From CAIYQJ01 sp963717255 (GTDB lineage: Bacteria; Chloroflexota; Limnocylindria; Limnocylindrales; CSP1-4), in contig CAVQVT010000004.1 in assembly GCA_963717255.1 (NCBI GenBank), positions 62,001 to 126,000 of the forward strand: a DNA stretch of 64,000 nt. Reading direction: 5' to 3'. Both the position numbers and the translations under genes were made by a program. The notes under the pieces were generated by a model, which was not told the origin of the DNA, made no database searches, and worked only from the letters and a program-made list of their open reading frames with translations. This document shows, one piece after another, positions 56,046-64,000 of the stretch (the first letter of the stretch is position 1; each line of letters starts with the position of its first letter).

Positions 56046-58223
56046 CTACGAGACGGGACCTTCCCCGGACCTTCCTCGTGCCCGGCCGAGGACGAGCCTG
56101 ACGCGATCCGGATCGGGATGGGCGCCAAGGGCTCGATAGAGCTCGTCGGCGCGCCGGCGGAGCCCGGCCGCGTCGTCGCGCCGCCGCGGCGTGCGCCCGC
56201 GCACGAAGGCGAGCGCGGTGAGCGTCCGCGCGAGGTCGTACGGCTGGCCGAGGCGTGCGAACGTCGATGCTGCAGCGGACAGCGAAGCGTCGGCCCCCGC
56301 GTCCTCGTCCTGGGCCGCGAGCAGCAGACCTCGCGCGTGGTCGGCTGCCGCGACCCACCCGCGACTCCCGAAGGCGCCCGCGGTGGCGTCCGCCTCGTTC
56401 GCGGCCACCGACGCGCGATCGATCGCACCGGTGGCCAGGTACACGGGGACAGCCGTCGGGAAGAGGAGCGCGTCGCAGGACACGCATCCGCCCAGGTCGC
56501 GCTGCGCGGCGAACGCCTCGTCGACGCTCGCCCTCGCGTCGTCGAGCGCGCCCGCCTGGAGATGGGTGCGCGCGATGGCCGCGAGGATGCGCGTACGACT
56601 GTGGTGGTGCGTGATGAGGCTGTCGGCGTCCCGGGCCTCCGCAAGGACACGCTCGAGTCGTCTGCGCCCGTCGGCGGACTGCCCGACCGCCGTCTCCAGG
56701 AGACCGAGGCGCTGCTCGCCGATGATCGCCGCCTGGGAGGCGCCGACGGCACGGGCAAGCCGGACGCTGCGCGCCAGCTCGTCGCGGCTGTCGTGCCAGC
56801 GGCCGGTGACGAAGTGGAGCGAGCCGAGGGCGTGCTCGCACACGGCCATCGCACGGAGATCGCCCACGGCCTCGGCCTGCGCGAGCGCCTCCGTGACCGA
56901 CCGTTCGACCTCTGCGAACGGACGGTCGCCGTAGAGGTGGTACTCCCACAGGCAGAGGTGCCCTTCGAAGGCCTCGTCGACACGGAACCCGTCCTCGATG
57001 GCGAGGGAATGCCTGCGGATCTCTGCGCTGACTCCGCGACGCCAGTCCCCGAGCGCATGGCAGGCCAGCGCGAGGATCTCGAGCGCGGCGGCCTGCTGGG
57101 GCACGTCCGTGCCCTCGAGGGCCGCGGCCAGCGAGCGTTCGGCGGCGGCGAGCGCCTCCGCGTACCGGCCGCTGTGCCACCGGAGCTGCGCCAGCAGGTA
57201 ATAGGTCCGGGCCGTCACGTAGGCGGGTGACTGCTCGTCGAGGCGGCGACGCGTCGCCTCGACGAGCCGCGTGGCAGCTGCGAGGTCGCCGCGCAGCAGC
57301 TGTCCGAGGGCAGCCTTGCCGCCCACGCGCAGCGCTCCCTGCGGATCGCCCGCGGCCTGAAAGACCTCCAGCGCCTGCTCGTACAGCGGCGTGCTGTGTG
57401 CCACTTCGCCGGCCCGGCGCATGGCGTCGGCGAGCTCCTCCAGCAGCGTCGCCCGTGCGGCGCCCACGGCCTCAGCTGATGCGACGCTCTCCTCGAGGAT
57501 GCTGCGGTGCAGCGCCTCGGTCTCCGGCGACGGGTCGACGTCCAGCTCGCGCCGGAGCGCGTCGCGACACGCGTGGTACTGTCGGATGGCCTGGCCACGG
57601 TCGCCCGTGGAGGCGAACAGGCGCATGAGCGCGCGGTGGGCATGCTCGTCCGTGGCATCGCCCTGGAGCACCTGGCGGAGGGCCGCGATCGCCGCCCGAT
57701 CGTCGCCCTGCGCCTGCTCGAGCCGACTGAGCTCCAGGAGCAGCTCCCGGTGGAGCCGCGCCAGCTCCTCCCTCGGCGCGATCGTCCACTCCTCGAGTCG
57801 ATCACCCGGCAGCAGCTCGCCCGGATAGGCCGCGATCGCCTCGGCGACCCGTCGTCGGACCGTGTCTCCGCGGCGCGCGAGGCCAGCTCGTCTCCTGAAA
57901 CGGTCCGTATCGACATCGATTGCTCCGTCGAGCGAGACATGCTGGTCGACGATGCCGAGAGGAGACGGCAGCCCGAACGCAGCCATCTCGGCCTTCAGGA
58001 AGTGGAGGCTCTTGTAGAACTGGTTCATCGCCGCATCGGGGTCCAGCTCAGGCCACAGAGCCTCCGTCACCTGCTCGCGGTGCAGGCGATGGCCGGGAGC
58101 CAGGGCGACCAACTTCAGAAGGCCCTTGGCTCGGCCCCGCTTCCAGGACTCGTCGAGGACCACGCGCGAGCCGGCTCGCAGGGCGAACTCGCCGAGGAGC
58201 TGGAGGTGTGTCAGAGCCGCCAC
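56046..58223 (-). CDS. SARP/BTAD-family transcriptional activator with TPR sensor region
   Basis: About 725 residues from GTG 58223 (start uncertain, no good ribosome-binding site). An OmpR-like winged helix (about 5-95; RGRAKGLLKLVALAPGHRLHREQVTEALWPELDPDAAMNQFYKSLHFLKAEM) is followed by a bacterial transcriptional activation domain (about 100-245; ALRRELDVDPSPETEALHRSI) and tetratricopeptide-type helices to the end. No ATPase domain. The upstream in-frame extension to 58,751 is fused repeat sequence. Likely regulates the SRPBCC and CMD genes below it. Confidence 0.87.
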   Translation of the reverse strand: MAALTHLQLLGEFALRAGSRVVLDESWKRGRAKGLLKLVALAPGHRLHREQVTEALWPELDPDAAMNQFYKSLHFLKAEMAAFGLPSPLGIVDQHVSLDGAIDVDTDRFRRRAGLARRGDTVRRRVAEAIAAYPGELLPGDRLEEWTIAPREELARLHRELLLELSRLEQAQGDDRAAIAALRQVLQGDATDEHAHRALMRLFASTGDRGQAIRQYHACRDALRRELDVDPSPETEALHRSILEESVASAEAVGAARATLLEELADAMRRAGEVAHSTPLYEQALEVFQAAGDPQGALRVGGKAALGQLLRGDLAAATRLVEATRRRLDEQSPAYVTARTYYLLAQLRWHSGRYAEALAAAERSLAAALEGTDVPQQAAALEILALACHALGDWRRGVSAEIRRHSLAIEDGFRVDEAFEGHLCLWEYHLYGDRPFAEVERSVTEALAQAEAVGDLRAMAVCEHALGSLHFVTGRWHDSRDELARSVRLARAVGASQAAIIGEQRLGLLETAVGQSADGRRRLERVLAEARDADSLITHHHSRTRILAAIARTHLQAGALDDARASVDEAFAAQRDLGGCVSCDALLFPTAVPVYLATGAIDRASVAANEADATAGAFGSRGWVAAADHARGLLLAAQDEDAGADASLSAAASTFARLGQPYDLARTLTALAFVRGRTPRRRDDAAGLRRRADELYRALGAHPDPDRVRLVLGRARGRSGEGPVS

Positions 58224-58273
58224 GATGACAAGCGTACGCCCGGGCCGCTCGCCCACGACGCGCAGGGTTCGTG

Positions 58274-58310
58274 GTTGTCCCTGCGCGCCCGAAGCCCTCC
58301 GGGCGCGCCA
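58274..58310 (+). other. tRNA-Arg acceptor-stem remnant (attachment-site relic 1)
   Basis: Contains GCGCGCCCG, matching the 5' end of the tRNA and its two preceding bases, joined within a few nt to CCCTCCGGGCGCGCCA, the tRNA 3' end with CCA. The two strands can fold into an 8-bp stem. The same 37-nt block recurs at 62356-62392 with three mismatches. Marks the right end of the 3.58-kb module. Confidence 0.75.
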
Positions 58311-58345
58311 GCCGCACGGGACTTCGGGTCGCGACCGGTCTCCCG

Positions 58346-58661
58346 TCAGGGTCGCGTCGCCTGGGCTTCGTCGCTCTCCGCGAGGTCGAGCAGGTGGGCA
58401 GTGCCAGCGAGAGCTTCGTCGGGCTCGCAACCCAGAGCGTCGAGCGTCTTGCCGAAGAAGGAGCGCGCGGAGGCAGCAAGGGCCACGTCGAGGATCTCCG
58501 CGTCGCCGAGCCCCATGGTGCGCAACTGCTCGACGTCGGACTCCGTCACTGCATACGCGTACAGGGCGATCTTCTCGGCCAACGCCATGACCGCCACGTC
58601 GAGCGGGGCGAGGCCCGCGTCGCGGAAGTCCCTGGCGATCGACTCCAGCTGCGGGCGGTCG
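58346..58661 (-). pseudogene. Truncated duplicate of the CMD-family gene
   Basis: The C-terminal ~104 codons (PQLESIARDFRDAGLAPLDVA to QATRP) are identical to the gene at 54,762. The 5' part with the Cys-His active site is missing; upstream sequence is unrelated (AGEVAAARRARGLTRD in frame). Part of direct-repeat copy 2 (58295-58661). Confidence 0.9.
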
Positions 58662-58772
58662 CGCGTCAGTCCTCGAGCCCGACGAGCGGCTGCGACCTCG
58701 CCCGCCCGGAACGCGTCGAGCAACGCCGCCGCCGGCAGGTCCGGCGGGCATCGGTCGTTGAGATGGGGGCGG

Positions 58773-60608
58773 TCAGGCCCCCGGGACCTGCCCGCTGAGC
58801 GCCGCTGCCGCGAACGCCATCGCTCGCCGCTGCCAAGCGATCCGCTGCTCCACCCCGCCGTGGCCGTGGCCTGCGTCGAACCAGTCGATCTCGATCGGGC
58901 CACATGCAGCGCGGACCGCCTCCACGAACTGCTCCATCTGTCCGGGCGGGCACCGCGGGTCGTTTCGGCCCTGGATGACCAGGAGCGGCGCCCGGAGGTC
59001 GGCGGCGCGGGTGATCGGTGACGCTGCCCGGTACTCCGACTCCCGCTCGGCAGGCGTGCCGCCGAATAGCGCCTCCTGGTACGCCCGGAGTGCCACGCCC
59101 TCCTCCCACATCCCCGTCCAGTCGGCGATCGCGACCAGCCCGATGCCCGCCGCCCAGAGCTCCGGCCGGTTCGTGAGGGCGAGCAGCGTCAGGTAGCCGC
59201 CGTAGGAGCCACCGGTCACGATGACGCGCTTCGGGTCGGCGATGCCGCGGTCCACCATCTCGCGCCGCGCCGCGACCACGTCGTCGAGCTCCCGCCGGCC
59301 GACCCCGCCGTAGATGCACTGCTCGTAGTCGCGCCCGAACCCCGTCGAGCCGCGGTAGTTGAGCGTGAGGACGGCGTAGCCGGCGTCGATCCAGGCCTGC
59401 GCCGCAGGGTGGTAGCGGTCGTTCTCCTGGTCGGCCGGACCGCCGTGAACGTCGATGACGGCCGGGAACGGGCCGGCGCCTTGGGGCGTCGCGAGCCAGC
59501 CCTGGACCGTCGCGCCGTCCGTGCTGGCGATGTCCACCGAACGCCACGGTGACGACGCGGGACTCGAGGCCGGGGCTATGACAGTGCGGCGGACGGCGCC
59601 CGTGTCGGGGTCGAGCACGACGGCGGAAGGCGGCTCGGTGCCGTTCTCCCAAACCGTGAGGATCCCGCCGTCAGGTTGCCACTGTGCGGCCTCGCCAGGC
59701 TCCGCGGCGATCCCGATCGCAGCCGGAGCGTGCCGGATCATCCGCCAGGCGCCGGTGTCCAGCTCGAGGACAGACAGCGTGGTGGAGGACCGGTCCGACC
59801 CGCGCAGGACCGCCCGGGCGGCATCCGGGCTCCAGTCCGCGGGCATGAGGTCTCCGGGCACATCGTCAAGTCCGAAGCGCGTGACGCTCCCGTCGGACGC
59901 AAGTACCAGGGGCCGCTGGCGGCCGGTGGCGTTCGTGGCTGCAAGGAGGCGACCGCTGCCGTCTGGAGCGAAGGCGATCCCGATGACCGACCCGGCTGGA
60001 TCCATCACCTCGGCAAGCGGCCTTCCACTCGGGTCCGTGGGCGAGAGGATCCGCAGCGTCGTCGTAGCGCTGCCGGAATCACCCGTCGTCGTCAGCGCGA
60101 CCCGGCCGTCGTCGTCCACGGCCACGGCGCTGGCGAAGCCTGCCCCGGCGTCGATCCAGGATGCCTCGCCAGGGCCGTCGGGCCCCCACTCCACCACGAG
60201 CACCCGCCACGCGCCGGCGGCGCTCACCGGTGCCGCGAACCACCTGCCGCGCGGCGAGAACGCCGCCGCGAACGAGAAGCCGTCTGCATCCGCGCCGCCC
60301 ACCGACCGGCGGGTGCCACCCGCCCAGGGCTCGGCCAGGAACCGCCCGAACTCGTCGCCAGCCGTGTCGTCGTGCCACACCACCCAGCGGCCGTCGGGTG
60401 CGATCAGGCCGCTGGCGCGTCCGGTCGCGTCGTCGGTGATCGCTGGCTGCGCGCCGGTGCCGACGTCCCACCGGTGGAGCTGGTACGTGCCGGTGGCGTT
60501 GCCGACGACCAGGCCCCGATCCGGCGCAAGACGGGCGACTCGCGCCGACAGGATCCGCGTGGCGCGGAACCTGGCCTCCCAGCCGGTGTCAGTGTGCACC
60601 TCGCTCAT
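58773..60608 (-). CDS. Prolyl-oligopeptidase-family (S9) serine peptidase
   Basis: 611 residues from ATG 60608 (GGAGG 5 nt upstream; an in-frame start at 60,656 is less likely). N-terminal beta-propeller of WDVGTG/FSPRG-type blades (about 20-360), then an alpha/beta-hydrolase domain: DVHGGPADQENDRYH oxyanion segment, catalytic Ser in VTGGSYGGYLTLLAL (about Ser468), Asp in QGRNDPRCPPGQ and His in DAGHGHGG. Cytoplasmic by lack of a signal peptide. It is the first intact gene of the second accessory module. Confidence 0.92.
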   Translation of the reverse strand: MSEVHTDTGWEARFRATRILSARVARLAPDRGLVVGNATGTYQLHRWDVGTGAQPAITDDATGRASGLIAPDGRWVVWHDDTAGDEFGRFLAEPWAGGTRRSVGGADADGFSFAAAFSPRGRWFAAPVSAAGAWRVLVVEWGPDGPGEASWIDAGAGFASAVAVDDDGRVALTTTGDSGSATTTLRILSPTDPSGRPLAEVMDPAGSVIGIAFAPDGSGRLLAATNATGRQRPLVLASDGSVTRFGLDDVPGDLMPADWSPDAARAVLRGSDRSSTTLSVLELDTGAWRMIRHAPAAIGIAAEPGEAAQWQPDGGILTVWENGTEPPSAVVLDPDTGAVRRTVIAPASSPASSPWRSVDIASTDGATVQGWLATPQGAGPFPAVIDVHGGPADQENDRYHPAAQAWIDAGYAVLTLNYRGSTGFGRDYEQCIYGGVGRRELDDVVAARREMVDRGIADPKRVIVTGGSYGGYLTLLALTNRPELWAAGIGLVAIADWTGMWEEGVALRAYQEALFGGTPAERESEYRAASPITRAADLRAPLLVIQGRNDPRCPPGQMEQFVEAVRAACGPIEIDWFDAGHGHGGVEQRIAWQRRAMAFAAAALSGQVPGA

Positions 60609-60672
60609 GGTGTCCTCCGCACGGTCCTTTTCGACATGCGCGGGACGGTCACGCATGTCCCGACTCTTCAGT

Positions 60673-60691
60673 CACCTGTCAGGTGTCACCT
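60673..60691. promoter_or_regulatory. Overlapping palindromes upstream of the S9 peptidase gene
   Basis: CACCTGTCAGGTG (60673-60685) is a perfect odd-length palindrome overlapped by GGTGTCACC (60682-60690); a related TGGTGTCAGACACTG follows. They lie 65-110 nt upstream of the peptidase start and look like operator sites. No cognate regulator is identified. Confidence 0.4.
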
Positions 60692-60775
60692 ACATCCTGG
60701 TGTCAGACACTGTCGGGCGCGCCACTTCCACCCCGCTGTCGTGACGCTCGCCCCGGCACGTTGACCGGCGCCGGG

Positions 60776-62269
60776 TCACTCCTGGGGATCGTGGACGGTC
60801 CGCTGCCAGATCGCACTCACACGCCACATCGAGCTGGCGCGCAGGAGGAGCCAGTCGACCCTGTCCGCGCTCACGATCGGACGACCGACGCCGTCGTACC
60901 AGGGACCGACGGCATCGTCGACCACCGGGCGGCATTGACGGCCGGTCCGCCCCGCCCAGGCGAGATGGGCCCCGTCCGTCGTGAAGCGGGACATGACGCC
61001 GTCGACGGCCTCGATGTCATCGCACGGCGGTCCCGCTTGATGGTCGAGTGTCATCGACAACTTCCCGCGCCTCCTGGCCGGGTACGCGAGGCGACCGGTC
61101 GCGCTCCACTCGGGGATACCGACATCCTCGAACGCCGGCCCGGGCATTCCGTCCACGTAGACGCGCCAGGCGCCTTCCGAGCGACCCTTGAACGCGACGT
61201 GTCCTCCGTCGGGGCTGAAGTGCACGTCGCTCCCCGCCTCGTCCACCTCGACGACCCTCGCCTCGTCCACCATGAGGACCGTCCTTCGCTTGAACCGCCC
61301 GAGGAGTCCGCCTCCCTCCTCCACGCCCAGGTATGCCACGCGTCGGCTGTCCGGGCTGAACGTCGGGGCTCCGAGCCCGTACCATTCGACGAAGTCCGGA
61401 CCGGGGGAGTGGTCGACGACCGTCGTCCAACGCTTGCCGCGCCGCGCGAAGTACGCGAAGCGCCGGGAGTCGGGGCTGAACACGATCTGCCCCACCTGGT
61501 CGAAGGTCGGGCCCTGCTGGCCGTCGACGATCACGGAAGCCTTCCCTGCGGCGAGCATGACCATGTATGCCACGCGTCGGCTGTCCGGGCTGAACGTCGG
61601 GGTGCTCAGTTCCGGATGTGCCGGGCCGACAACGCCGTCCAGGACCAGGTGCGAACCGTCATCGGCGCGCGCAGCGTATGCCACCCGACGGCTGTCCGGA
61701 CTGAAGAGGATCGCTCCAGGCTCGCTGAAGAGCGCCCGGAACGCGGGTCCGGCGACTCCGTCCACGACGACCCACTGGCTCTCGGCCGGGTCCGCAGGTC
61801 CCGAAGCGCGTCGGTTCGCCGCACCGTACGCGACGCGTCGGCCGTCCGGGCTGAAGAGCGCCGGCAGAGGTGCAAGGTGGTCTGCGCCGAAAGGCGCACC
61901 GTCGACGATCAGCGCGAGGCGCCCGTCCAGTAGGGCGCCGTACAGGATGCGCGATCCATCCGCGCTGAAGGTCGGCGGCACGGACCGTGTGACATCCGCG
62001 TACGCAGGGCTCTCCACACCGTCGACGACGACGAAGAACTCCTTGCCGCGCCGACCGTAGAGAGCGGTGTGGTTCCAATCGGGGCTGAACATCCCGTCGC
62101 GCGGAAGGATCAGTTCGTCGAACGTCGACCCCGACACGCCGTCCCAGTAGACTCGGTGCCCCCCATCGACATCCTCCAGCCCGATGACATGGGCCCCGTT
62201 GTCCGTGTGATCCCATCGGCCCGCCGGACCCCGTTCGATCCACAGGGTCTCCTGGAACTGCCAGCCCAT
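60776..62269 (-). CDS. WD40-like/PD40 beta-propeller repeat protein
   Basis: 497 residues. At least eight repeats with the core FSPDSRRVAY (variants FSADGSRILY, FSPDGRRVAY, FSPDGGHVAF) followed by VVVDG...GP, the TolB/PD40 propeller pattern. No signal peptide or catalytic domain. Two repeats are identical over 38 nt at DNA level (61331-61368 and 61565-61602), pointing to recent repeat homogenisation. Upstream of the S9 peptidase on the same strand; possibly a binding partner. No specific function recognised. Confidence 0.8.
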   Translation of the reverse strand: MGWQFQETLWIERGPAGRWDHTDNGAHVIGLEDVDGGHRVYWDGVSGSTFDELILPRDGMFSPDWNHTALYGRRGKEFFVVVDGVESPAYADVTRSVPPTFSADGSRILYGALLDGRLALIVDGAPFGADHLAPLPALFSPDGRRVAYGAANRRASGPADPAESQWVVVDGVAGPAFRALFSEPGAILFSPDSRRVAYAARADDGSHLVLDGVVGPAHPELSTPTFSPDSRRVAYMVMLAAGKASVIVDGQQGPTFDQVGQIVFSPDSRRFAYFARRGKRWTTVVDHSPGPDFVEWYGLGAPTFSPDSRRVAYLGVEEGGGLLGRFKRRTVLMVDEARVVEVDEAGSDVHFSPDGGHVAFKGRSEGAWRVYVDGMPGPAFEDVGIPEWSATGRLAYPARRRGKLSMTLDHQAGPPCDDIEAVDGVMSRFTTDGAHLAWAGRTGRQCRPVVDDAVGPWYDGVGRPIVSADRVDWLLLRASSMWRVSAIWQRTVHDPQE

Positions 62270-62280
62270 CGCTCACCCCC

Positions 62281-62323
62281 GCTGCTGGTCGCGCCACGAC
62301 GACACTGCTGCGCGACCAGCAGC
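62281..62323 (-). promoter_or_regulatory. 14-bp perfect hairpin upstream of the beta-propeller gene
   Basis: 62281-62294 pairs exactly with 62310-62323 around a 15-nt loop. It ends 11 nt before the ATG at 62269, next to the GGGGGTGAG ribosome-binding region, so folding could limit translation. Function inferred from position. Confidence 0.45.
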
Positions 62324-62355
62324 AGCGCCAGGGCCGAATCTCCCATGGCGGACCT

Positions 62356-62392
62356 GTTGTCCCTGCGCGTCCGACACCCTCCGGGCGCGCCA
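62356..62392 (+). other. tRNA-Arg acceptor-stem remnant (attachment-site relic 2)
   Basis: Same 37-nt block as 58274-58310 with three mismatches, again ending CCCTCCGGGCGCGCCA. It closes the second accessory module (58,311-62,355). The remaining bases to the sulfatase start show nothing else. Confidence 0.75.
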
Positions 62393-62508
62393 TCTGGACT
62401 CAGACACCTCCGGGCGACCGGGACAACAGATCGCGCTTCGGCGAGACGACTCCGGGACCGCCGCGGCGTAGACTCTGCCCGTCGTTCAGGTCACGCGCGG
62501 AGGGCGTC

Positions 62509-64000
62509 ATGCCGATCGTCGAGTACCCGCAAGGGAGCCGGTTCCCCGGCCGGATCGGCCTCACGACGGTCAATTCGTCACCCGCGTGGCCCCAGCCGGT
62601 GCGCGCTCCCGACGGTGCGCCGAACGTCCTCTTCCTCGTCCTCGACGACGTCGGCTATGGCCAGCTGTCGATGTTCGGCGGCCTCGTCGAGACTCCCAAC
62701 ATCGACCGCGTCGCCGCGATGGGCCTGCGTTACACCAACATGCACACCACGGCGCTCTGCTCGCCGACCCGGTCGTGCATCCTGACCGGCCGCAATCACC
62801 ACTCGAACGGCGTGGCGTCGATCATGGAGACGGCCACCGGCTATCCGGGGTACGACGCCCGGATGCCGTTCGAGAACGGGATGCTCCCGGAGATCCTGCG
62901 GGCCCGCGGCTGGAACACCTTCTGCGTCGGCAAGTGGCACCTCAGCCCGTCGGAGGAGAACACCCAGGCCGGGCCCTTCCATCGCTGGCCGCTCGGTCGC
63001 GGCTTCGAGCGCTTCTACGGCTTCCTCGGCGGCGAGACCAACCAGTGGTACCCCGACCTGATCGAGGACAACCGGCCGATCGAGCCGCCGCGGTCGCCCG
63101 AGGAGGGCTACCACCTCTCGGAGGACCTCGCGGACCAGGCGATCAAGATGATTCTCGACGCGCACGTCAACGCGCCCGAGAAGCCCTTCTTCCTCTACTT
63201 CGCTCCCGGCTGTGCGCACGCTCCGCACCACGTCGCGAAGGCGTGGGCCGACCGGTACCGGGGCGCGTTCGACGACGGCTGGGATGCGTACCGGGAGCGC
63301 GTCTTCGAGCGCCAGAAGGCACTCGGCATCCTGCCGCCGGACTCGGTGCTCCCCGCGCGCGATCCGGATGTCCCCGTGTGGGATTCCCTGTCGGCCGACG
63401 AGCGACGGCTGTACGCGCGGTTCATGGAGGTCTACGCAGGCTTCGTCTCGTTCACTGACCACCACTTCGGCCGTGTCCTCGACACGCTCGAACAGATCGG
63501 CGAGCTCGAGAACACGATCGTGATGGTCATCTCAGACAACGGCGCCTCCGCGGAGGGCGGCCCTCAGGGCTCGGTCAACGAGATGCTGTTCTTCAACAAC
63601 GTGCCCGAGTCCCTCGAGGACAACCTCGCGGCGATCGACACGCTCGGCGACACGCGCTCGTACAACCACTACCCGTGGGGCTGGGCATGGGCGGGCGACA
63701 CGCCCTTCCGCCGGTGGAAGCGGGAGACCTACCGGGGCGGCGCCACCGACGCCTTCGCCGTGGCCTGGCCGAAACGCATCACGGCCCACGGCGAGCTCCG
63801 CCTCCAGTACGCGCACGCGATCGACCTCGTGCCGACGGTCCTCGACCTGCTGGACATCGAGACCCCCGCGACGATCCGGGGCGTGGCGCAGGCGCCCGTG
63901 GAGGGCGTGTCCTTCGCCGCATCGTTCGACGACCCCGCGTCGCCGACCGCCCACACGACGCAGTACTTCGAGATGCTCGGACACCGCGCCATCGACCACG
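62509..64000 (+). CDS. Type I sulfatase (arylsulfatase family), 3' end outside window
   Basis: At least 497 codons from ATG 62509 with GGAGGG just upstream. Metal-binding NVLFLVLDDVGYGQL, formylglycine motif CSPTRSCILTGR (Cys84, to be oxidised by a formylglycine-generating enzyme), GKWHLSPSEENTQ and a later MVISDNGASAEGG. MPIVEYPQGSRFPGRIG at the N-terminus and an inserted HHSNGVASIMETATGYPGYD stretch are typical of large bacterial arylsulfatases of about 750-780 residues. No signal peptide. Releases sulfate from organic esters; substrate unknown. Confidence 0.92.
   Translation, partial: MPIVEYPQGSRFPGRIGLTTVNSSPAWPQPVRAPDGAPNVLFLVLDDVGYGQLSMFGGLVETPNIDRVAAMGLRYTNMHTTALCSPTRSCILTGRNHHSNGVASIMETATGYPGYDARMPFENGMLPEILRARGWNTFCVGKWHLSPSEENTQAGPFHRWPLGRGFERFYGFLGGETNQWYPDLIEDNRPIEPPRSPEEGYHLSEDLADQAIKMILDAHVNAPEKPFFLYFAPGCAHAPHHVAKAWADRYRGAFDDGWDAYRERVFERQKALGILPPDSVLPARDPDVPVWDSLSADERRLYARFMEVYAGFVSFTDHHFGRVLDTLEQIGELENTIVMVISDNGASAEGGPQGSVNEMLFFNNVPESLEDNLAAIDTLGDTRSYNHYPWGWAWAGDTPFRRWKRETYRGGATDAFAVAWPKRITAHGELRLQYAHAIDLVPTVLDLLDIETPATIRGVAQAPVEGVSFAASFDDPASPTAHTTQYFEMLGHRAIDH

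Noticed and set aside
56046..58751. 901-residue SARP regulator including sequence upstream of 58,223
   Set aside because: The added N-terminal part translates the duplicated CMD fragment and tRNA relic in another frame.

Overview
The window is very G+C-rich (about 70% by eye) and densely coded. Most genes have strong GGAGG ribosome-binding sites, and many neighbours are coupled through ATGA, GTGA or CTGA overlaps. Lipoprotein binding proteins with Pro/Ala/Thr/Glu linkers, MacB/FtsX-type exporters, a SARP/BTAD regulator and an FMN/F420-type PPOX protein suggest a high-G+C Chloroflexota bacterium (Limnocylindria/Ellin6529-like). An actinobacterium is not excluded because no rRNA or marker gene is present. 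Many genes carry single-base frame breaks, so this is probably a metagenome or long-read consensus.

Layout. (1) 1-16.8 kb, carbohydrate/amino-sugar locus: on the minus strand a ROK-type repressor, a class III aminotransferase and an oligopeptide-type binding protein; then an RpiR regulator and a ROK kinase; then a plus-strand operon with a SIS isomerase, two glycerol-1-phosphate-dehydrogenase-like enzymes, a sugar ABC transporter (binding protein and two permeases), an SDR, a DegT aminotransferase, a GH4 glycosidase and a second ROK kinase. (2) 16.8-26.3 kb: a secreted thermonuclease facing a four-gene MacB/LolCDE-like exporter operon, one of whose ATPases carries an AbrB-like tail. (3) 26.4-28.2 kb: a RidA protein and a soluble GGDEF protein with 14-residue repeats. 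(4) 28.3-43.6 kb: an accessory sugar/polyol catabolic cluster that begins at the 5' half of a tRNA-Arg gene. It is read leftwards from a divergent promoter at 41.7-42.0 kb and contains a class II aldolase, FGGY kinase, ABC importer, DeoR regulator, two FAD oxidoreductases, class I aldolase, PfkB kinase and HAD phosphatase; an aldehyde dehydrogenase is read rightwards. Nearly every gene from 31.6 to 43.5 kb is frame-broken, and the block ends at a T13A19 tract.

(5) 43.6-54.5 kb: alanine racemase, a PPOX protein, a nucleotidyltransferase, then a clean plus-strand operon of an APC permease, Asp/Glu-racemase-like protein, DUF1028, DUF917, M24 peptidase/creatinase-like protein, NTF2-like protein and metallophosphoesterase. 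A convergent LacI regulator follows, and a LacI-type operator overlaps the operon promoter. This is the best candidate for an undescribed catabolic pathway. (6) 54.65-62.4 kb: an intact tRNA-Arg(UCG) followed by two accessory modules, each ending in a remnant of the same tRNA. The first holds a CMD/AhpD-like protein, an SRPBCC protein and a SARP-TPR regulator and is bounded by a perfect 367-bp direct repeat. The second holds an S9 peptidase and a beta-propeller protein. (7) A sulfatase runs off the right edge. The repeated tRNA-Arg pieces, all in one orientation, mark an integration/accretion hotspot, although no intact integrase is visible.
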